A DNA stretch of 64,000 nt from Pedobacter soli (GTDB taxonomy: Bacteria > Bacteroidota > Bacteroidia > Sphingobacteriales > Sphingobacteriaceae), in NCBI RefSeq assembly GCF_900101435.1, contig NZ_FMZH01000009.1, positions 133,266-197,265 of the forward strand, given 5' to 3'. Made by a program: the position numbers and the translations under genes. The notes beneath the pieces were generated by a model. The model was not told the origin of the DNA. It made no database searches and saw nothing but the letters and a program-made list of their open reading frames with translations. Positions 35,639-44,641 of this stretch are shown piece by piece (the stretch's first letter is position 1; the number at the start of each line of letters is the position of its first letter).

Positions 35639-37429
35639 TTAAAACGTGCGGCTTTCTTCTTCTAAAAGTTGGTTGTTATAAAGCTCCGTATAACTGCCAT
35701 TTTTACTAAGTAATTCATTGTGTGTGCCTTGTTCGATGATTTTTCCGTCATCGAGCACTAAAATTTTATCCGCATTTTTTATGGTAGAAATTCTGTGAGC
35801 AACTAAAATACTGGTTTTTCCATGCATAATTTTACCCAGGTTTTGTAAGATTTCTTCCTCTGTTTTCGTGTCAACTGCCGAAAGACAATCGTCGAAAATT
35901 AAAATTTTAGGTGATTTGATCAGCGCCCGGGCAATAGAAACACGCTGCTTTTGTCCGCCGGAGAGCGTTATACCCCGTTCGCCGAGCATGGTTTCGAACT
36001 TTTCGTCAAAATCGATAATGTTGTTATAAACCGATGCATTTTTGGCCGCTGTGTAAACTTCCTCATCCGTAACCGTATCTAAACCAAAGGCGATGTTGTT
36101 TTTAATTGTATCCGAAAAAAGGAAAACTTCTTGTGGTACAAAGCCAATTTGCCCGCGGTAATCTTTCAGGTTCAATGCCTTGATATTTTTACCATCAACA
36201 TCAATCTGGCCGTTTTCTACGTCGTACATCCGCATAATCAGGTTGGCTAATGTAGATTTTCCCGAGCCGGTTTTACCAATAATTGCAACAAATTCGCCGC
36301 TTTTTATTTCAAAACTTACATTTTTGAGTGCTTCTATGCCAGTATCCGGATAAGTAAAGCTTACCTGGTCGAATTTAATATTTCCTGCCAATTCGCGATC
36401 ATCAGTTTCAGTCGACTGGATATCGGAAGGAATGTCCAGAAATTCGTTAATCCTTTTTTGTGATGCCGCCGCTCTTTGTATTAACGAAGTTACCCAGCCC
36501 AGCATCGTTACCGGAAAAGTTAACTGGTTAATGTAAATGATAAATTCGGCAATATTACCGGCAGTAATACTGCCATTCATTACCTGTATACCGCCAATAT
36601 ATATGGTTAAAATAGTACTCAGGCCAATGAGCAGCAACATGGTAGGGTAAAACAAAGCCGAAACCCTTACCAAACCCATTGAATCTTTTTTATACTCATT
36701 ACTCTGTATTTCGAACATGTTGCGCGTATAATCTTCACGCACATACGATTTAATAATCCTGATACCCGAAAAGCGTTCCTGAACAAAACTCGACAGGTCT
36801 GATAAACGCTCCTGTATCTTTCCACTCTTTTTAAAGATAAGCGTGTTTACATAATAGATAATGATCACCAGAAAGGGCAGGGGAAGTAAACAGTAGATGG
36901 CCAGTTTGGAGTTTACATCAAACATCGACCAGATTATGAGCACAGATAATACAAAGGTGTTAATGGTGTACATGATGGCCGGGCCAACATACATCCGTAC
37001 GCGGTTCACATCTTCAGTAGCCCGGTTCATTAAATCGCCGGTGTTGTTGCGGCGGTAAAAACCTAAACTCAGCTCCTGATAATGCTGATAAATATCGTTT
37101 TTCATATCGAATTCAATATGCCGCGACATTAAAATAATAGTTTGCCGCATAAAGAATAAAAACAAACCACGCATTAAATAAAGTGCTATAACCAGTAAGC
37201 CAAAGTATAACAGGTTGCTGCTAAAAATATCGTAAATAATAGCCTGACGGTCAAAACCGCTAAACAGGTTAAAAATCTGGATATTTTCAGTAATCAGGTC
37301 AACAGCATAGCCAATCACCTGGGCAGGCACTACACCAAAAATATTCGAAATTACTACGAAAATACTCCCCGGAATAATCCACCACTTGTATTTTAGAAAG
37401 TACTTATTTAATCGGCTCAGATGTTTCAT
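35639..37429 (-). CDS. ABC-type exporter half (TMD-NBD) with a degenerate Walker B
   Basis: A 596-residue fused ABC exporter. Six membrane helices occupy about residues 15-320, the ATPase from about 345. Walker A is IIGKTGSGKSTLANL, the Q loop GFVPQEVFLFSDTI, the signature LSGGQKQRVSIARAL, and the H loop LVAHRIS. In ILIFDDCLSAVD the catalytic Glu after Walker B is Asp, as in the degenerate half of heterodimeric exporters such as BmrC/YheI. No partner half is next to it. ATG at 37429 chosen over a TTG three codons earlier. Substrate unknown; lipid or drug export is usual. Confidence 0.92.
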   Translation of the reverse strand: MKHLSRLNKYFLKYKWWIIPGSIFVVISNIFGVVPAQVIGYAVDLITENIQIFNLFSGFDRQAIIYDIFSSNLLYFGLLVIALYLMRGLFLFFMRQTIILMSRHIEFDMKNDIYQHYQELSLGFYRRNNTGDLMNRATEDVNRVRMYVGPAIMYTINTFVLSVLIIWSMFDVNSKLAIYCLLPLPFLVIIIYYVNTLIFKKSGKIQERLSDLSSFVQERFSGIRIIKSYVREDYTRNMFEIQSNEYKKDSMGLVRVSALFYPTMLLLIGLSTILTIYIGGIQVMNGSITAGNIAEFIIYINQLTFPVTMLGWVTSLIQRAAASQKRINEFLDIPSDIQSTETDDRELAGNIKFDQVSFTYPDTGIEALKNVSFEIKSGEFVAIIGKTGSGKSTLANLIMRMYDVENGQIDVDGKNIKALNLKDYRGQIGFVPQEVFLFSDTIKNNIAFGLDTVTDEEVYTAAKNASVYNNIIDFDEKFETMLGERGITLSGGQKQRVSIARALIKSPKILIFDDCLSAVDTKTEEEILQNLGKIMHGKTSILVAHRISTIKNADKILVLDDGKIIEQGTHNELLSKNGSYTELYNNQLLEEESRTF

Positions 37430-37610
37430 GTAGTACAAACTTAGATAAATTTGTTATTTCAAACAGCATATTTATGTATCGGTGTTTAAGCTTTAAAAAT
37501 TAATGACATATTTTTCTTAAGCCCGGGGCTTTTAGAACTACAAGGTTTAGCACGGCAGAATTAATTTTGTTATAGTTTCGTTAAATACATGTAATAATCG
37601 TTTTTTATTC

Positions 37611-37618
37611 TAATTTTG
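37611..37618 (+). promoter_or_regulatory. Promoter -7 element of the leucine dehydrogenase gene
   Basis: TAATTTTG matches TAnnTTTG exactly and lies 23 bases before the ATG at 37642, giving a short leader. Confidence 0.7.
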
Positions 37619-37641
37619 CAGCAGGTTATCCGAACGTTCAT

Positions 37642-38730
37642 ATGCCAGCAAATTCGCAGACAGATTTTTCCATTTTAGATCAATTAAGTGCTTACGGGCA
37701 TAAAAAGTTGGTTTTTTGCAATGATCCCGACACAGGTTTAAAAGCAATTATTGCGATACACGATACCACATTAGGTCCTGCTTTAGGCGGTACGCGCATG
37801 TGGAGCTATGCTACTGAAAGCGAAGCCTTAGAAGATGCCCTCCGTTTATCGCGTGGAATGACCTACAAAGCTGCCATTACAGGTTTAAACCTGGGTGGAG
37901 GCAAAGGGGTAATCATTGGCGATTCGAGAAAAGACAAAACCGAAACTTTAATGCGCAGCTATGGCAGGTTTATTAAAAACCTGAATGGCGAATTTATTAC
38001 AGCTGAGGAAATGGGGACCAATACGCGCGATATGGAATATATCCGCATGGAAACCAATTATGTTACCGGAGTGCCCGAATCAATAGGTGGTGCCGGCAAT
38101 CCCGCTCCATTTACCGCACAAGGCGTATACTTAGGCATTAAAGCCAGCGTTAAAGAAGTTTTCGGAACAGATATGCTTGCCGGAAGAACCATTGTGGTGC
38201 AAGGGATTGGTAATGTGGGCGAACATTTGGTAGCACTTTTAAGAAAAGAAAACGCCGAAGTTTTAATCAGCGATATTAATCAGGAGCAACTCACTTACGT
38301 AGCCCGCAAGTATAAGGCAAAGCCAATTGAGGCTGATAAGATTTTTACTACCGAAGCCGATGTTTACGCACCATGTGCAATGGGGGCTACGGTGAACAAC
38401 AAAACTATCGAAAAAATGAAATTTGCAATTATTGCAGGTTCAGCAAACAATCAGTTAAAAGATGAGGTTGTAGATAGCGAATTGTTGTTGAAAAAAGGAA
38501 TTTTATTTGCACCAGATTATTTAATCAACGCCGGAGGCTTAATTTCATGCTATTCTGAACTGACTGGTTTTGGTAAAAAACGTACTGTGCAGCTTACCGA
38601 GAATATTTACGATGCCACACGTAGTGTAATTAAGTTAAGCAAGGCCGAAAATATCTCAACAAATATTGCTGCTAACCGCATTGCCGAAAAACGGATTGCA
38701 GATATTAAAAAAATTAAATCATCATATTAA
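37642..38730 (+). CDS. Leucine (Glu/Leu/Phe/Val-type) dehydrogenase
   Basis: A 362-residue NAD-dependent amino-acid dehydrogenase. The two active-site lysines are K76 (GMTYKAAITGL) and K88 (LGGGKGVIIG), spaced 12 apart as in Bacillus LeuDH (K68 and K80). The Rossmann loop is VVQGIGNVGEHLV near residue 185. It deaminates leucine, valine or isoleucine to the keto acid, feeding branched-chain degradation or branched fatty acid synthesis. It is 49 bases upstream of nusB on the same strand. Confidence 0.92.
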   Translation: MPANSQTDFSILDQLSAYGHKKLVFCNDPDTGLKAIIAIHDTTLGPALGGTRMWSYATESEALEDALRLSRGMTYKAAITGLNLGGGKGVIIGDSRKDKTETLMRSYGRFIKNLNGEFITAEEMGTNTRDMEYIRMETNYVTGVPESIGGAGNPAPFTAQGVYLGIKASVKEVFGTDMLAGRTIVVQGIGNVGEHLVALLRKENAEVLISDINQEQLTYVARKYKAKPIEADKIFTTEADVYAPCAMGATVNNKTIEKMKFAIIAGSANNQLKDEVVDSELLLKKGILFAPDYLINAGGLISCYSELTGFGKKRTVQLTENIYDATRSVIKLSKAENISTNIAANRIAEKRIADIKKIKSSY

Positions 38731-38779
38731 ATAATAATTACTAAAACAGGTTTAAAAAACCACACTCGTTCTTACATTC

Positions 38780-39730
38780 ATGTTAAACAGAAGGCACTTA
38801 AGAATCAAAGCTTTGCAAAACATTTTTGCATGGCACATGGCAGACAAAAAAGACATTAAAGGCGATTTAAAAACTTTAATGCAAAGCATCGACAGCGTGT
38901 ACGAAATGTACATCTGGATGTTATCTTTATTGGTAGAAGTTACCGAATTTACTGCTAACGACGCTGCAGAGCGCGCAAACAAACACATTAAAACAGCTGA
39001 GGATATTAATCCGAACATGAAATTGCTGCACAATAAGTTTAGTGTTTTATTGCAGCAAAACCCTGATTATGCAGCAGCGGTAAAAAAATACAAGGTAGAC
39101 TGGGGTTTCGATCCTGAAATCCGTAAAACCGTTTATAATGCCTTAAAAGCATCAAAAGAGTATGCCGATTATCTTGCCGATCCGAATGAAAGTTTAGAAT
39201 CATCTAAAGATATCATCAAATACATTTTCCGTAAAATTATCTTAAAAAGTCAGGCTATTATCCAGGTTTTTGAAGAGAAATTTATCAACTGGCAGGTAGA
39301 TCATGAGGTAATGAAAGGTATGGTGGCCAAAACCCTGAAAAACTTTACTTCAGAAGATCCTTTCAAAAACAAACTCACCGAAATTAGTGCCGATTGGGTA
39401 GAAGACAGCAAATTTGTACAGGATCTTTTTGTGCATACCCTGCAAAACGATGCCAAATACCAGGAAATGATTGCCGACAGAACTAAAAACTGGGAATCGG
39501 AACGTATTGCTTTAATGGATACCATTTTGATGAAAATGGCCATCTGCGAACTTTTGAATTTCCCGTCTATCCCGGTAAAAGTTACCATTAATGAGTACCT
39601 TGAGCTTTCAAAAGATTACAGTACACCGAAAAGTAATTCGTTTATTAACGGTATTTTAGACAAAATTTTAGGCGATCTTAAGAAAAATAATACCATTAAA
39701 AAGATTGGCCGCGGATTAATTGAAGACTAA
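38780..39730 (+). CDS. nusB: Transcription antitermination factor NusB
   Basis: A 316-residue NusB, about twice the E. coli length, as usual in Bacteroidota. The RNA-binding N-terminus is MLNRRHLRIKALQNIFAW and the NusB helical bundle ends with ALMDTILMKMAICELLNFPSIPVKVTINEYLELSKDYSTPKSNSFINGILDKI, the conserved family segment (about residues 245-300). The middle of about 100 residues is lineage-specific. It supports rRNA antitermination with NusA/E/G. It is followed 3 bases later by a DUF1573 gene. Confidence 0.94.
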   Translation: MLNRRHLRIKALQNIFAWHMADKKDIKGDLKTLMQSIDSVYEMYIWMLSLLVEVTEFTANDAAERANKHIKTAEDINPNMKLLHNKFSVLLQQNPDYAAAVKKYKVDWGFDPEIRKTVYNALKASKEYADYLADPNESLESSKDIIKYIFRKIILKSQAIIQVFEEKFINWQVDHEVMKGMVAKTLKNFTSEDPFKNKLTEISADWVEDSKFVQDLFVHTLQNDAKYQEMIADRTKNWESERIALMDTILMKMAICELLNFPSIPVKVTINEYLELSKDYSTPKSNSFINGILDKILGDLKKNNTIKKIGRGLIED

Positions 39731-39733
39731 AAA

Positions 39734-40192
39734 ATGAAGAAAATATTTATCCTGGCCATTGCTGCGATTTCATTTACAGCTTGCCGCAATGCAAATAACC
39801 AAACTTCAGAAACCGCTTCGGCAGTTTCGGTTGGAAACGATACTTCAAAAACTGCTAAAGTTGCACCTGCAGATGCACCCGTTATTGTTTTCGAACGTGA
39901 TATTTACGATTTCGGAAAAATAGAGCAGGGCGAAAAAGTTAAGCACGACTTTAAACTGAAAAACACCGGTAAAAGCCCGCTTATCGTTTCAAATGCAACT
40001 GCAACCTGTGGTTGTACCGTTCCTCAGGTGCCTGGCGAGCCTATTTTGCCCGGTAAAGAAGGTATTATCAGCGTAGTATTTAACAGCGAAGGTAAAATGG
40101 GTATGCAGGATAAAGTGGTAACCGTTACATCAAATGCCAACCCAACCACAACTACCGTACATTTGGTAGGTGAGGTGCTGGCTAAAAAATAA
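39734..40192 (+). CDS. DUF1573 lipoprotein
   Basis: A 152-residue predicted lipoprotein: MKKIFILAIAAISFTAC is the signal, with acylation at C17. The rest is a DUF1573 immunoglobulin-like domain (ERDIYDFGKIEQGEKVKHDFKLKNTGKSPLIVSNATATCGCTVP), the standard signature. It usually sits between nusB and yajC in Bacteroidota; its biochemical role is not established. It is 3 bases after nusB and 78 bases before yajC. Confidence 0.93.
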   Translation: MKKIFILAIAAISFTACRNANNQTSETASAVSVGNDTSKTAKVAPADAPVIVFERDIYDFGKIEQGEKVKHDFKLKNTGKSPLIVSNATATCGCTVPQVPGEPILPGKEGIISVVFNSEGKMGMQDKVVTVTSNANPTTTTVHLVGEVLAKK

Positions 40193-40270
40193 ACTGGTTG
40201 ATGGTTTGATAACCTGTCTTTCGGCATAATTATAACCATCAACTACTCACAAAAACAAATAAAACAAGAA

Positions 40271-40585
40271 ATGACATTAACAGTAATTTTACAGGCAGCA
40301 GGCGGCGGTATGTTAGGTACAATTGTACCTATGGTACTAATCATGGTAGTTTTCTACTTCTTCATGATCCGTCCGCAGGTTAAAAAGGCAAAAGATCATA
40401 AAAAATTAGTAGCAGAATTGGGTAAAGGCGATAAAGTAATTACCACTGCAGGTATTCATGGCAAAATTGTAGATTTAAACGAAACTACTTTCTTAATTGA
40501 AGTAGAAAGTGGCGCTAAAATCCGTTTCGATAAATCGGCAGTTTCTTTAGATGCTACAAAAGCAGTTACTGCAGCTAAAGCTTAA
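40271..40585 (+). CDS. yajC: YajC, SecDF-associated translocase subunit
   Basis: A 104-residue single-pass membrane protein with one helix (GTIVPMVLIMVVFYFFMIRPQVKKAK, the family signature) and a small cytoplasmic domain, GDKVITTAGIHGKIVDLNETTFLIEV. It assists SecDF-YidC in protein export. It ends an uninterrupted nusB-DUF1573-yajC run; the usual next genes, ybbR and coaE, follow after a minus-strand insertion. Confidence 0.95.
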   Translation: MTLTVILQAAGGGMLGTIVPMVLIMVVFYFFMIRPQVKKAKDHKKLVAELGKGDKVITTAGIHGKIVDLNETTFLIEVESGAKIRFDKSAVSLDATKAVTAAKA

Positions 40586-40605
40586 GTTTTTAAATCTGAG
40601 ATAAT

Positions 40606-40634
40606 GAAAAAGCCATCCAAAAGATGGCTTTTTC
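40606..40634. terminator. Bidirectional terminator
   Basis: A 12-bp stem (40606-40617 and 40623-40634) with a 5-base loop lies between yajC and the convergent TonB/MORN gene. Confidence 0.9.
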
Positions 40635-40638
40635 TAGT

Positions 40639-41583
40639 TTAGCGCGTTGGCAAATTAATATTAATTGTATATTTTACCCTCACTGGAATACCATGCTGCA
40701 TTCCGGGTATCCATTTTGGGCAGCTATTTAGAACCCTCTCCGCTTCTTCCTGAGTGCCATATCCTAAATTATTCTTAAACTCATAATTAGTTAAACTGCC
40801 ATCTTTTTCCACCACAAAGGTGATATAAAGCCTCCCTCTAACTCCATTTTCTTCCGCTTCCTGAGGTAATTTATAATTCCAGTTCAAATATTGGTAAAAT
40901 TCTGCAATTCCCTTTTTAAATTCTGGCTTTTGATCTATTTCACGGTATTTTATCTGTTTGCCATTTTTTAAGGTACTCCTTCCTGATTTAAAAATCCCGT
41001 TTTCATAGATTTCCTCATAGCTACCCTTATCGCTGGTTCCTTTCCATATACCGTTTTTATAACCATCAAGGTAATTTCCCTCTTCTGTTAGCCCTTCCTT
41101 GTCAGTCCCTTTGTAAGTGCCATTACCATCTTTAATGAATTGATTGCCCAAGGAATCTATTCCCGTTACCCATTTTCGCTGTTGTTTATCTGGATTGTTC
41201 GCCAGTTCATCGTATACAAACAGATTTTGAAGTTTTCCGTTATCATAGTAGTAAATACATTCTCCGCTAAGTTTTCCATTTTTGAAATTAATTTTCGAAA
41301 CTAAGACACCTTGTTTATTATAGCTCAGGCAAAGCCCTTCATAAACAATATATGGATCAAATTTCGAAATGCTGGCTGATGTTTTTGCTTTATTATCAGG
41401 GTAAAACTCGAATAACCTGTATATTGACGGTGTATCGGTTTCTTCTATAATTCTTTTGTAATCATAATCGTCTTTGTTAACAGTAATTGTGTCTTTTTTG
41501 AAGTAAGAAACCACTGTTTGTTTTTGAGCATAGGAGCTAAGCAATAATGTTGTAGCAATTACTAATAATATATACTTTTTCAT
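40639..41583 (-). CDS. TonB C-terminal domain protein with MORN-like repeats
   Basis: A 314-residue exported protein. The signal peptide is MKKYILLVIATTLLLSSYAQ. Residues 70-210 form toxin-antitoxin/MORN-like repeats (YYYDNGKLQ, GNYLDGYKNGIWKG, YENGIFKSGRS). The C-terminal 85 residues are a TonB C-terminal fold (GVRGRLYITFVVEKDGSLTNYEFKNNLG, then AERVLNSCPKWIPGMQHGIPVRVKYTI). It lacks the N-terminal membrane anchor of energising TonB, so it is not a classical energy transducer. A paralog lies at 61695-62399. It sits antisense inside the yajC-ybbR gap. Confidence 0.86.
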   Translation of the reverse strand: MKKYILLVIATTLLLSSYAQKQTVVSYFKKDTITVNKDDYDYKRIIEETDTPSIYRLFEFYPDNKAKTSASISKFDPYIVYEGLCLSYNKQGVLVSKINFKNGKLSGECIYYYDNGKLQNLFVYDELANNPDKQQRKWVTGIDSLGNQFIKDGNGTYKGTDKEGLTEEGNYLDGYKNGIWKGTSDKGSYEEIYENGIFKSGRSTLKNGKQIKYREIDQKPEFKKGIAEFYQYLNWNYKLPQEAEENGVRGRLYITFVVEKDGSLTNYEFKNNLGYGTQEEAERVLNSCPKWIPGMQHGIPVRVKYTININLPTR

Positions 41584-41754
41584 GTTGTTTGTTTATCTCC
41601 TGCGAATATAGTTATCAGTTTACGCTCTTGCTGTATACTTCATTAATTTATCATTAAGTATATTAGTTTTTGAGCAGCTATTTAGTTTTGTTACATTTGG
41701 CATTATTGGTTCAGAGATTAAAAATTTCTATGCTCATCTACCTTAAATTGTGCT

Positions 41755-42702
41755 ATGCCCTTTATTAGATTAACTAAAATTGAAAAAAGACGTGTATTCA
41801 GCTTATTAGCCTGCTTATTGCTGGCCATTGCTGCATGGCTTTTTATGGCACTGAATAATAAATATATCTATACTGCCAAAACCGTTCTGGTATTCAAAAA
41901 TACCCCAACCAAAAGGGCATTTTATCCATTGCAATCAGATACGATAGATTTACAGGTAGAAGGTACAGGCTGGCAATTGCTGTTTGCCAGGTTAAGGATT
42001 AGTCCACCTTCGGTTTCGGTTAACTTAAGTCAGCTCAATACCAAAGATTTTATCGTATTTTCCGATCAGCTGTTTAACATTAACAGGCAATTGGAAAGTA
42101 CGCAAAAGGTAATTTCAGTTAAGCCCGATACACTGTATTTCGATTTTACGAAGCGAATAGTGAAGAAAGTGCCGGTAAAACTGATTGACAGGCTTGATTT
42201 TGTAAAACAATATGGTGTCTCGAGCGAAATTATCCTCAACCCTAAGTTTGTAAAAGTAGCTGGACCGGTAGAAGAACTGGCCAAAATTAAGAGCTGGCCA
42301 ACCGATACGTTAAAACTGGATAAAATACAGGGAAGCACCACCGTAAGGATAGGTTTGCAGCATAGCATCCATAAAAACGTAAGCATTTATCCTTCTTCGG
42401 TGGAGGTGAAGCTCCCTGTAGATGAGTTTACCGAGAAAACGATAGAAGTGCCGTTAAAACTAATCAATAACAGGAATTACAACAGCATTAAACTTTACCC
42501 TAAAAAAATTAAAGTAACCTTTCTGGTTGCCCTAAGCAATTACGATCAGGTAGACGATAGCTTTATTAGCGCAACTGTTGATGCTGATGAATGGCAAAAC
42601 TTAAAGCATCGCCAGTTTACTGTTAAAATAACCCAATTTCCTGATTATTGTAAATTGGTGAGTGTAATGCCCTCCAAAATAGATTTCATAGTAGAAAAAT
42701 AA
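41755..42702 (+). CDS. YbbR/CdaR-like protein
   Basis: A 315-residue protein with one N-terminal membrane helix (FSLLACLLLAIAAWLFMAL) and YbbR repeats outside the membrane, seen as KKVPVKLIDRLDFVKQYGVSS (about 150) and EKTIEVPLKLINNRNYNSIKLYPKKIKVTF (about 225-255). YbbR proteins in Firmicutes control diadenylate cyclase CdaA; here the role is unproven. It overlaps coaE by one base (TAATG), so they are cotranslated. It is usually joined to nusB-yajC, but a TonB/MORN gene intervenes. Confidence 0.86.
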   Translation: MPFIRLTKIEKRRVFSLLACLLLAIAAWLFMALNNKYIYTAKTVLVFKNTPTKRAFYPLQSDTIDLQVEGTGWQLLFARLRISPPSVSVNLSQLNTKDFIVFSDQLFNINRQLESTQKVISVKPDTLYFDFTKRIVKKVPVKLIDRLDFVKQYGVSSEIILNPKFVKVAGPVEELAKIKSWPTDTLKLDKIQGSTTVRIGLQHSIHKNVSIYPSSVEVKLPVDEFTEKTIEVPLKLINNRNYNSIKLYPKKIKVTFLVALSNYDQVDDSFISATVDADEWQNLKHRQFTVKITQFPDYCKLVSVMPSKIDFIVEK

Positions 42703-43319
42703 TGTATAAAGTAGGTATAACAGGTGGTATTGGCAGTGGTAAAACTACTGCATGTAAAGTTTTTGAAGTGCTGGGAATCCCTGTGTTTTATGCCGATACT
42801 GTTGCCAAAGAGATCATGTGTAAAGATGCCGTATTAGTGGCGGGGGTTAAAGCTGCCTTTGGCAACGAAAGTTATTTTGAAGATGGAAAACTGAATAATA
42901 AACACATTGCTGGCATTGTTTTTAACAATGAAACAGCACTTAAACAACTCAATGCGCTGGTACATCCGGCAGTTTTTCGTGCATTCGATGCCTGGGAAGC
43001 TACAATTCCATCAGGTACGCCATACACCTTAAAAGAAGCCGCTTTGTTGTTTGAGAGTGGTTCATATAAAATGTGCGATACCAACATTCTGGTAACTGCC
43101 CCTTATGATCTTAAACTGAAAAGGGTAATGCAGCGTGATGGCGTTTCGGCAGAGCAGGTTAAAGCCCGTATGGATAAGCAACTTAGCGATGAAGAGAAAT
43201 CGAAACTGGCCAATCATTTTATCGTTAATGACGAACAGCAATCTATTATCGAACAGGTTTTAGCTTTACACCAGCAATTTTTAAAGGCTGCAGAAGCGCT
43301 CAAAAGCATCAATGTTTAA
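42702..43319 (+). CDS. coaE: Dephospho-CoA kinase
   Basis: A 205-residue enzyme that does the last step of coenzyme A synthesis. The P-loop is GITGGIGSGKTTACKVF at the N-terminus, followed by VFYADTVAKEIM, the family DTVA-type motif, and AALLFESGSYKMCDTNILVTAPYDLKLKRVMQRDG. Length matches CoaE. It starts with the ATG overlapping the ybbR stop. It is followed by an MBL-fold nuclease gene 45 bases on. Confidence 0.95.
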   Translation: MYKVGITGGIGSGKTTACKVFEVLGIPVFYADTVAKEIMCKDAVLVAGVKAAFGNESYFEDGKLNNKHIAGIVFNNETALKQLNALVHPAVFRAFDAWEATIPSGTPYTLKEAALLFESGSYKMCDTNILVTAPYDLKLKRVMQRDGVSAEQVKARMDKQLSDEEKSKLANHFIVNDEQQSIIEQVLALHQQFLKAAEALKSINV

Positions 43320-43364
43320 CTATCTACTCTAATCCTATAATCTTTAAATCTTTTTATCTTACTT

Positions 43365-44306
43365 GTGATTTTAGCAGATTTTATTACCATTACCCCAACG
43401 GGTTTATATTGCGTTTACGGCGATTTTTACCTCGATCCCCAACAGCCGGTAAAAGAAGCAGTAGTTTCTCATGCGCACGGCGATCATGCAATAGGTGGTA
43501 GCCAAAATGTGTACTGCACTGCAGCTACTGAAGCTTTTATGAAACACCGTTACCGTAAATTTGCAGCTGTTGATTTTTATGTTAAAGCTTATCACCAATC
43601 ATTTAAAATAAAAGAGGTAAGCATTACTTTTTTCTCAGCCGGGCATATTTTAGGCTCAGCGCAGGTTTTGATGGAATATAAAGGCGTTAAATACCTTTAT
43701 ACCGGCGATTATAAAATAGAGCCGGATACTACTTGCGAGCCATTCGAATTTGTTAAGGCTGATGTGCTCATTACTGAAAGTACTTTTGCCAACCCTGATA
43801 CCAAACACCCTTTGGCGGTAGAGGAGATTAAGAAACTCAATTTAACCAATGCCAATATTATGCTGGGCGCTTATGCCTTGGGTAAGAGTCAGCGGATTAT
43901 TCAGTTGCTGAGCGAATATTGCCCGACTAAAAATGTAATGGTTCATCACAGCATTATGCCTTTTGTTAAAATTTACGAAGAGTACGGCATGAAACTGGGC
44001 AGTTACAAAATGTACGACCGCAAAGTGATGAAAAATAATCACGAATACCAGGTGTATATTGTGCCGCCAATGGTTTTTCACAGCTATCATAAGGCTATTA
44101 ATGTAGTTAGGGCTTTTGCTTCAGGCTGGAAGAACCTGCAGCAACAAAATGGCATATCGCTTTACATTTCTGATCATGCGGATTGGGATGCCATTTTAGA
44201 AACCATTAAAAAGGTAGAACCACAGCAGGTATGGACTTTGCATGGTGATGGCAAACAGCTGAGAGATTATTTTGCAGGTAAACTGGAAGTTAAAATATTA
44301 AATTAG
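43365..44306 (+). CDS. MBL-fold exonuclease (ligase-associated/beta-CASP-like)
   Basis: A 313-residue metallo-beta-lactamase-fold nuclease. The first zinc motif is VVSHAHGDHAIGG; later come FSAGHILGSAQVLME, YTGDYKIEPDTTCEP, TESTFANP and SDHADWDAI, the order seen in the DNA-ligase-associated exonuclease and mRNA 3'-processing-like group. It probably cuts DNA or RNA ends. The only start in frame is GTG at 43365. No ligase or Lhr helicase gene adjoins it in this window. Confidence 0.88.
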   Translation: MILADFITITPTGLYCVYGDFYLDPQQPVKEAVVSHAHGDHAIGGSQNVYCTAATEAFMKHRYRKFAAVDFYVKAYHQSFKIKEVSITFFSAGHILGSAQVLMEYKGVKYLYTGDYKIEPDTTCEPFEFVKADVLITESTFANPDTKHPLAVEEIKKLNLTNANIMLGAYALGKSQRIIQLLSEYCPTKNVMVHHSIMPFVKIYEEYGMKLGSYKMYDRKVMKNNHEYQVYIVPPMVFHSYHKAINVVRAFASGWKNLQQQNGISLYISDHADWDAILETIKKVEPQQVWTLHGDGKQLRDYFAGKLEVKILN

Positions 44307-44389
44307 TCATAAGTTGTTCATTATGAGTTTGTTTAAGGGTATTTAGCTATCAAAAAATCAAATGAACATTCAACCATTCAAAACTAAGC

Positions 44390-44533
44390 ATGAAGGAAGG
44401 CGAAGACTTTTATTTTAACGAAGCAGGTTTAATGGTTTTTACCGAAGCGTATCATTTAAAGCGTGGTTATTGCTGTAAAAACAAGTGCAAACACTGTCCC
44501 TGGAGTTTTGGGAAGCAGAAAGAGAAGAAGTGA
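44390..44533 (+). CDS. DUF5522 small Cys-rich protein
   Basis: A 47-residue protein whose C-terminal half carries a four-cysteine cluster, GYCCKNKCKHCPWSFG, with the N-terminus YFNEAGLMVFTEAYHLKRG. This fits the DUF5522 family, in which the cysteines probably hold a metal. It lies 83 bases after the MBL exonuclease gene on the same strand. It is too short for most gene callers. Start ATG at 44390, stop TGA at 44531-44533. Confidence 0.85.
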   Translation: MKEGEDFYFNEAGLMVFTEAYHLKRGYCCKNKCKHCPWSFGKQKEKK

Positions 44534-44575
44534 TTAAGTTTAGCAATTTGCAGTAGGCAGTTTGCAGTTAAGCTT

Positions 44576-44634
44576 AAAGAAGTCAAGTTTTAATATTACT
44601 TTGTGTATAAAAGGAGCGCAAACTTGACTTCTTT
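44576..44634. terminator. Bidirectional terminator with a long loop
   Basis: Two perfect 15-base arms (44576-44590 and 44620-44634) with a 29-base loop separate the DUF5522 gene from the convergent Uma2 gene. T runs follow on both sides. Confidence 0.8.
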
Positions 44635-44641
44635 TTAGCTA

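Noticed and set aside
40639-41583. Classical TonB energy transducer
   Set aside because: It has only a cleavable signal peptide, with no N-terminal membrane anchor and no Pro-rich spacer, and carries MORN-like repeats. ExbB/ExbD genes are absent nearby.
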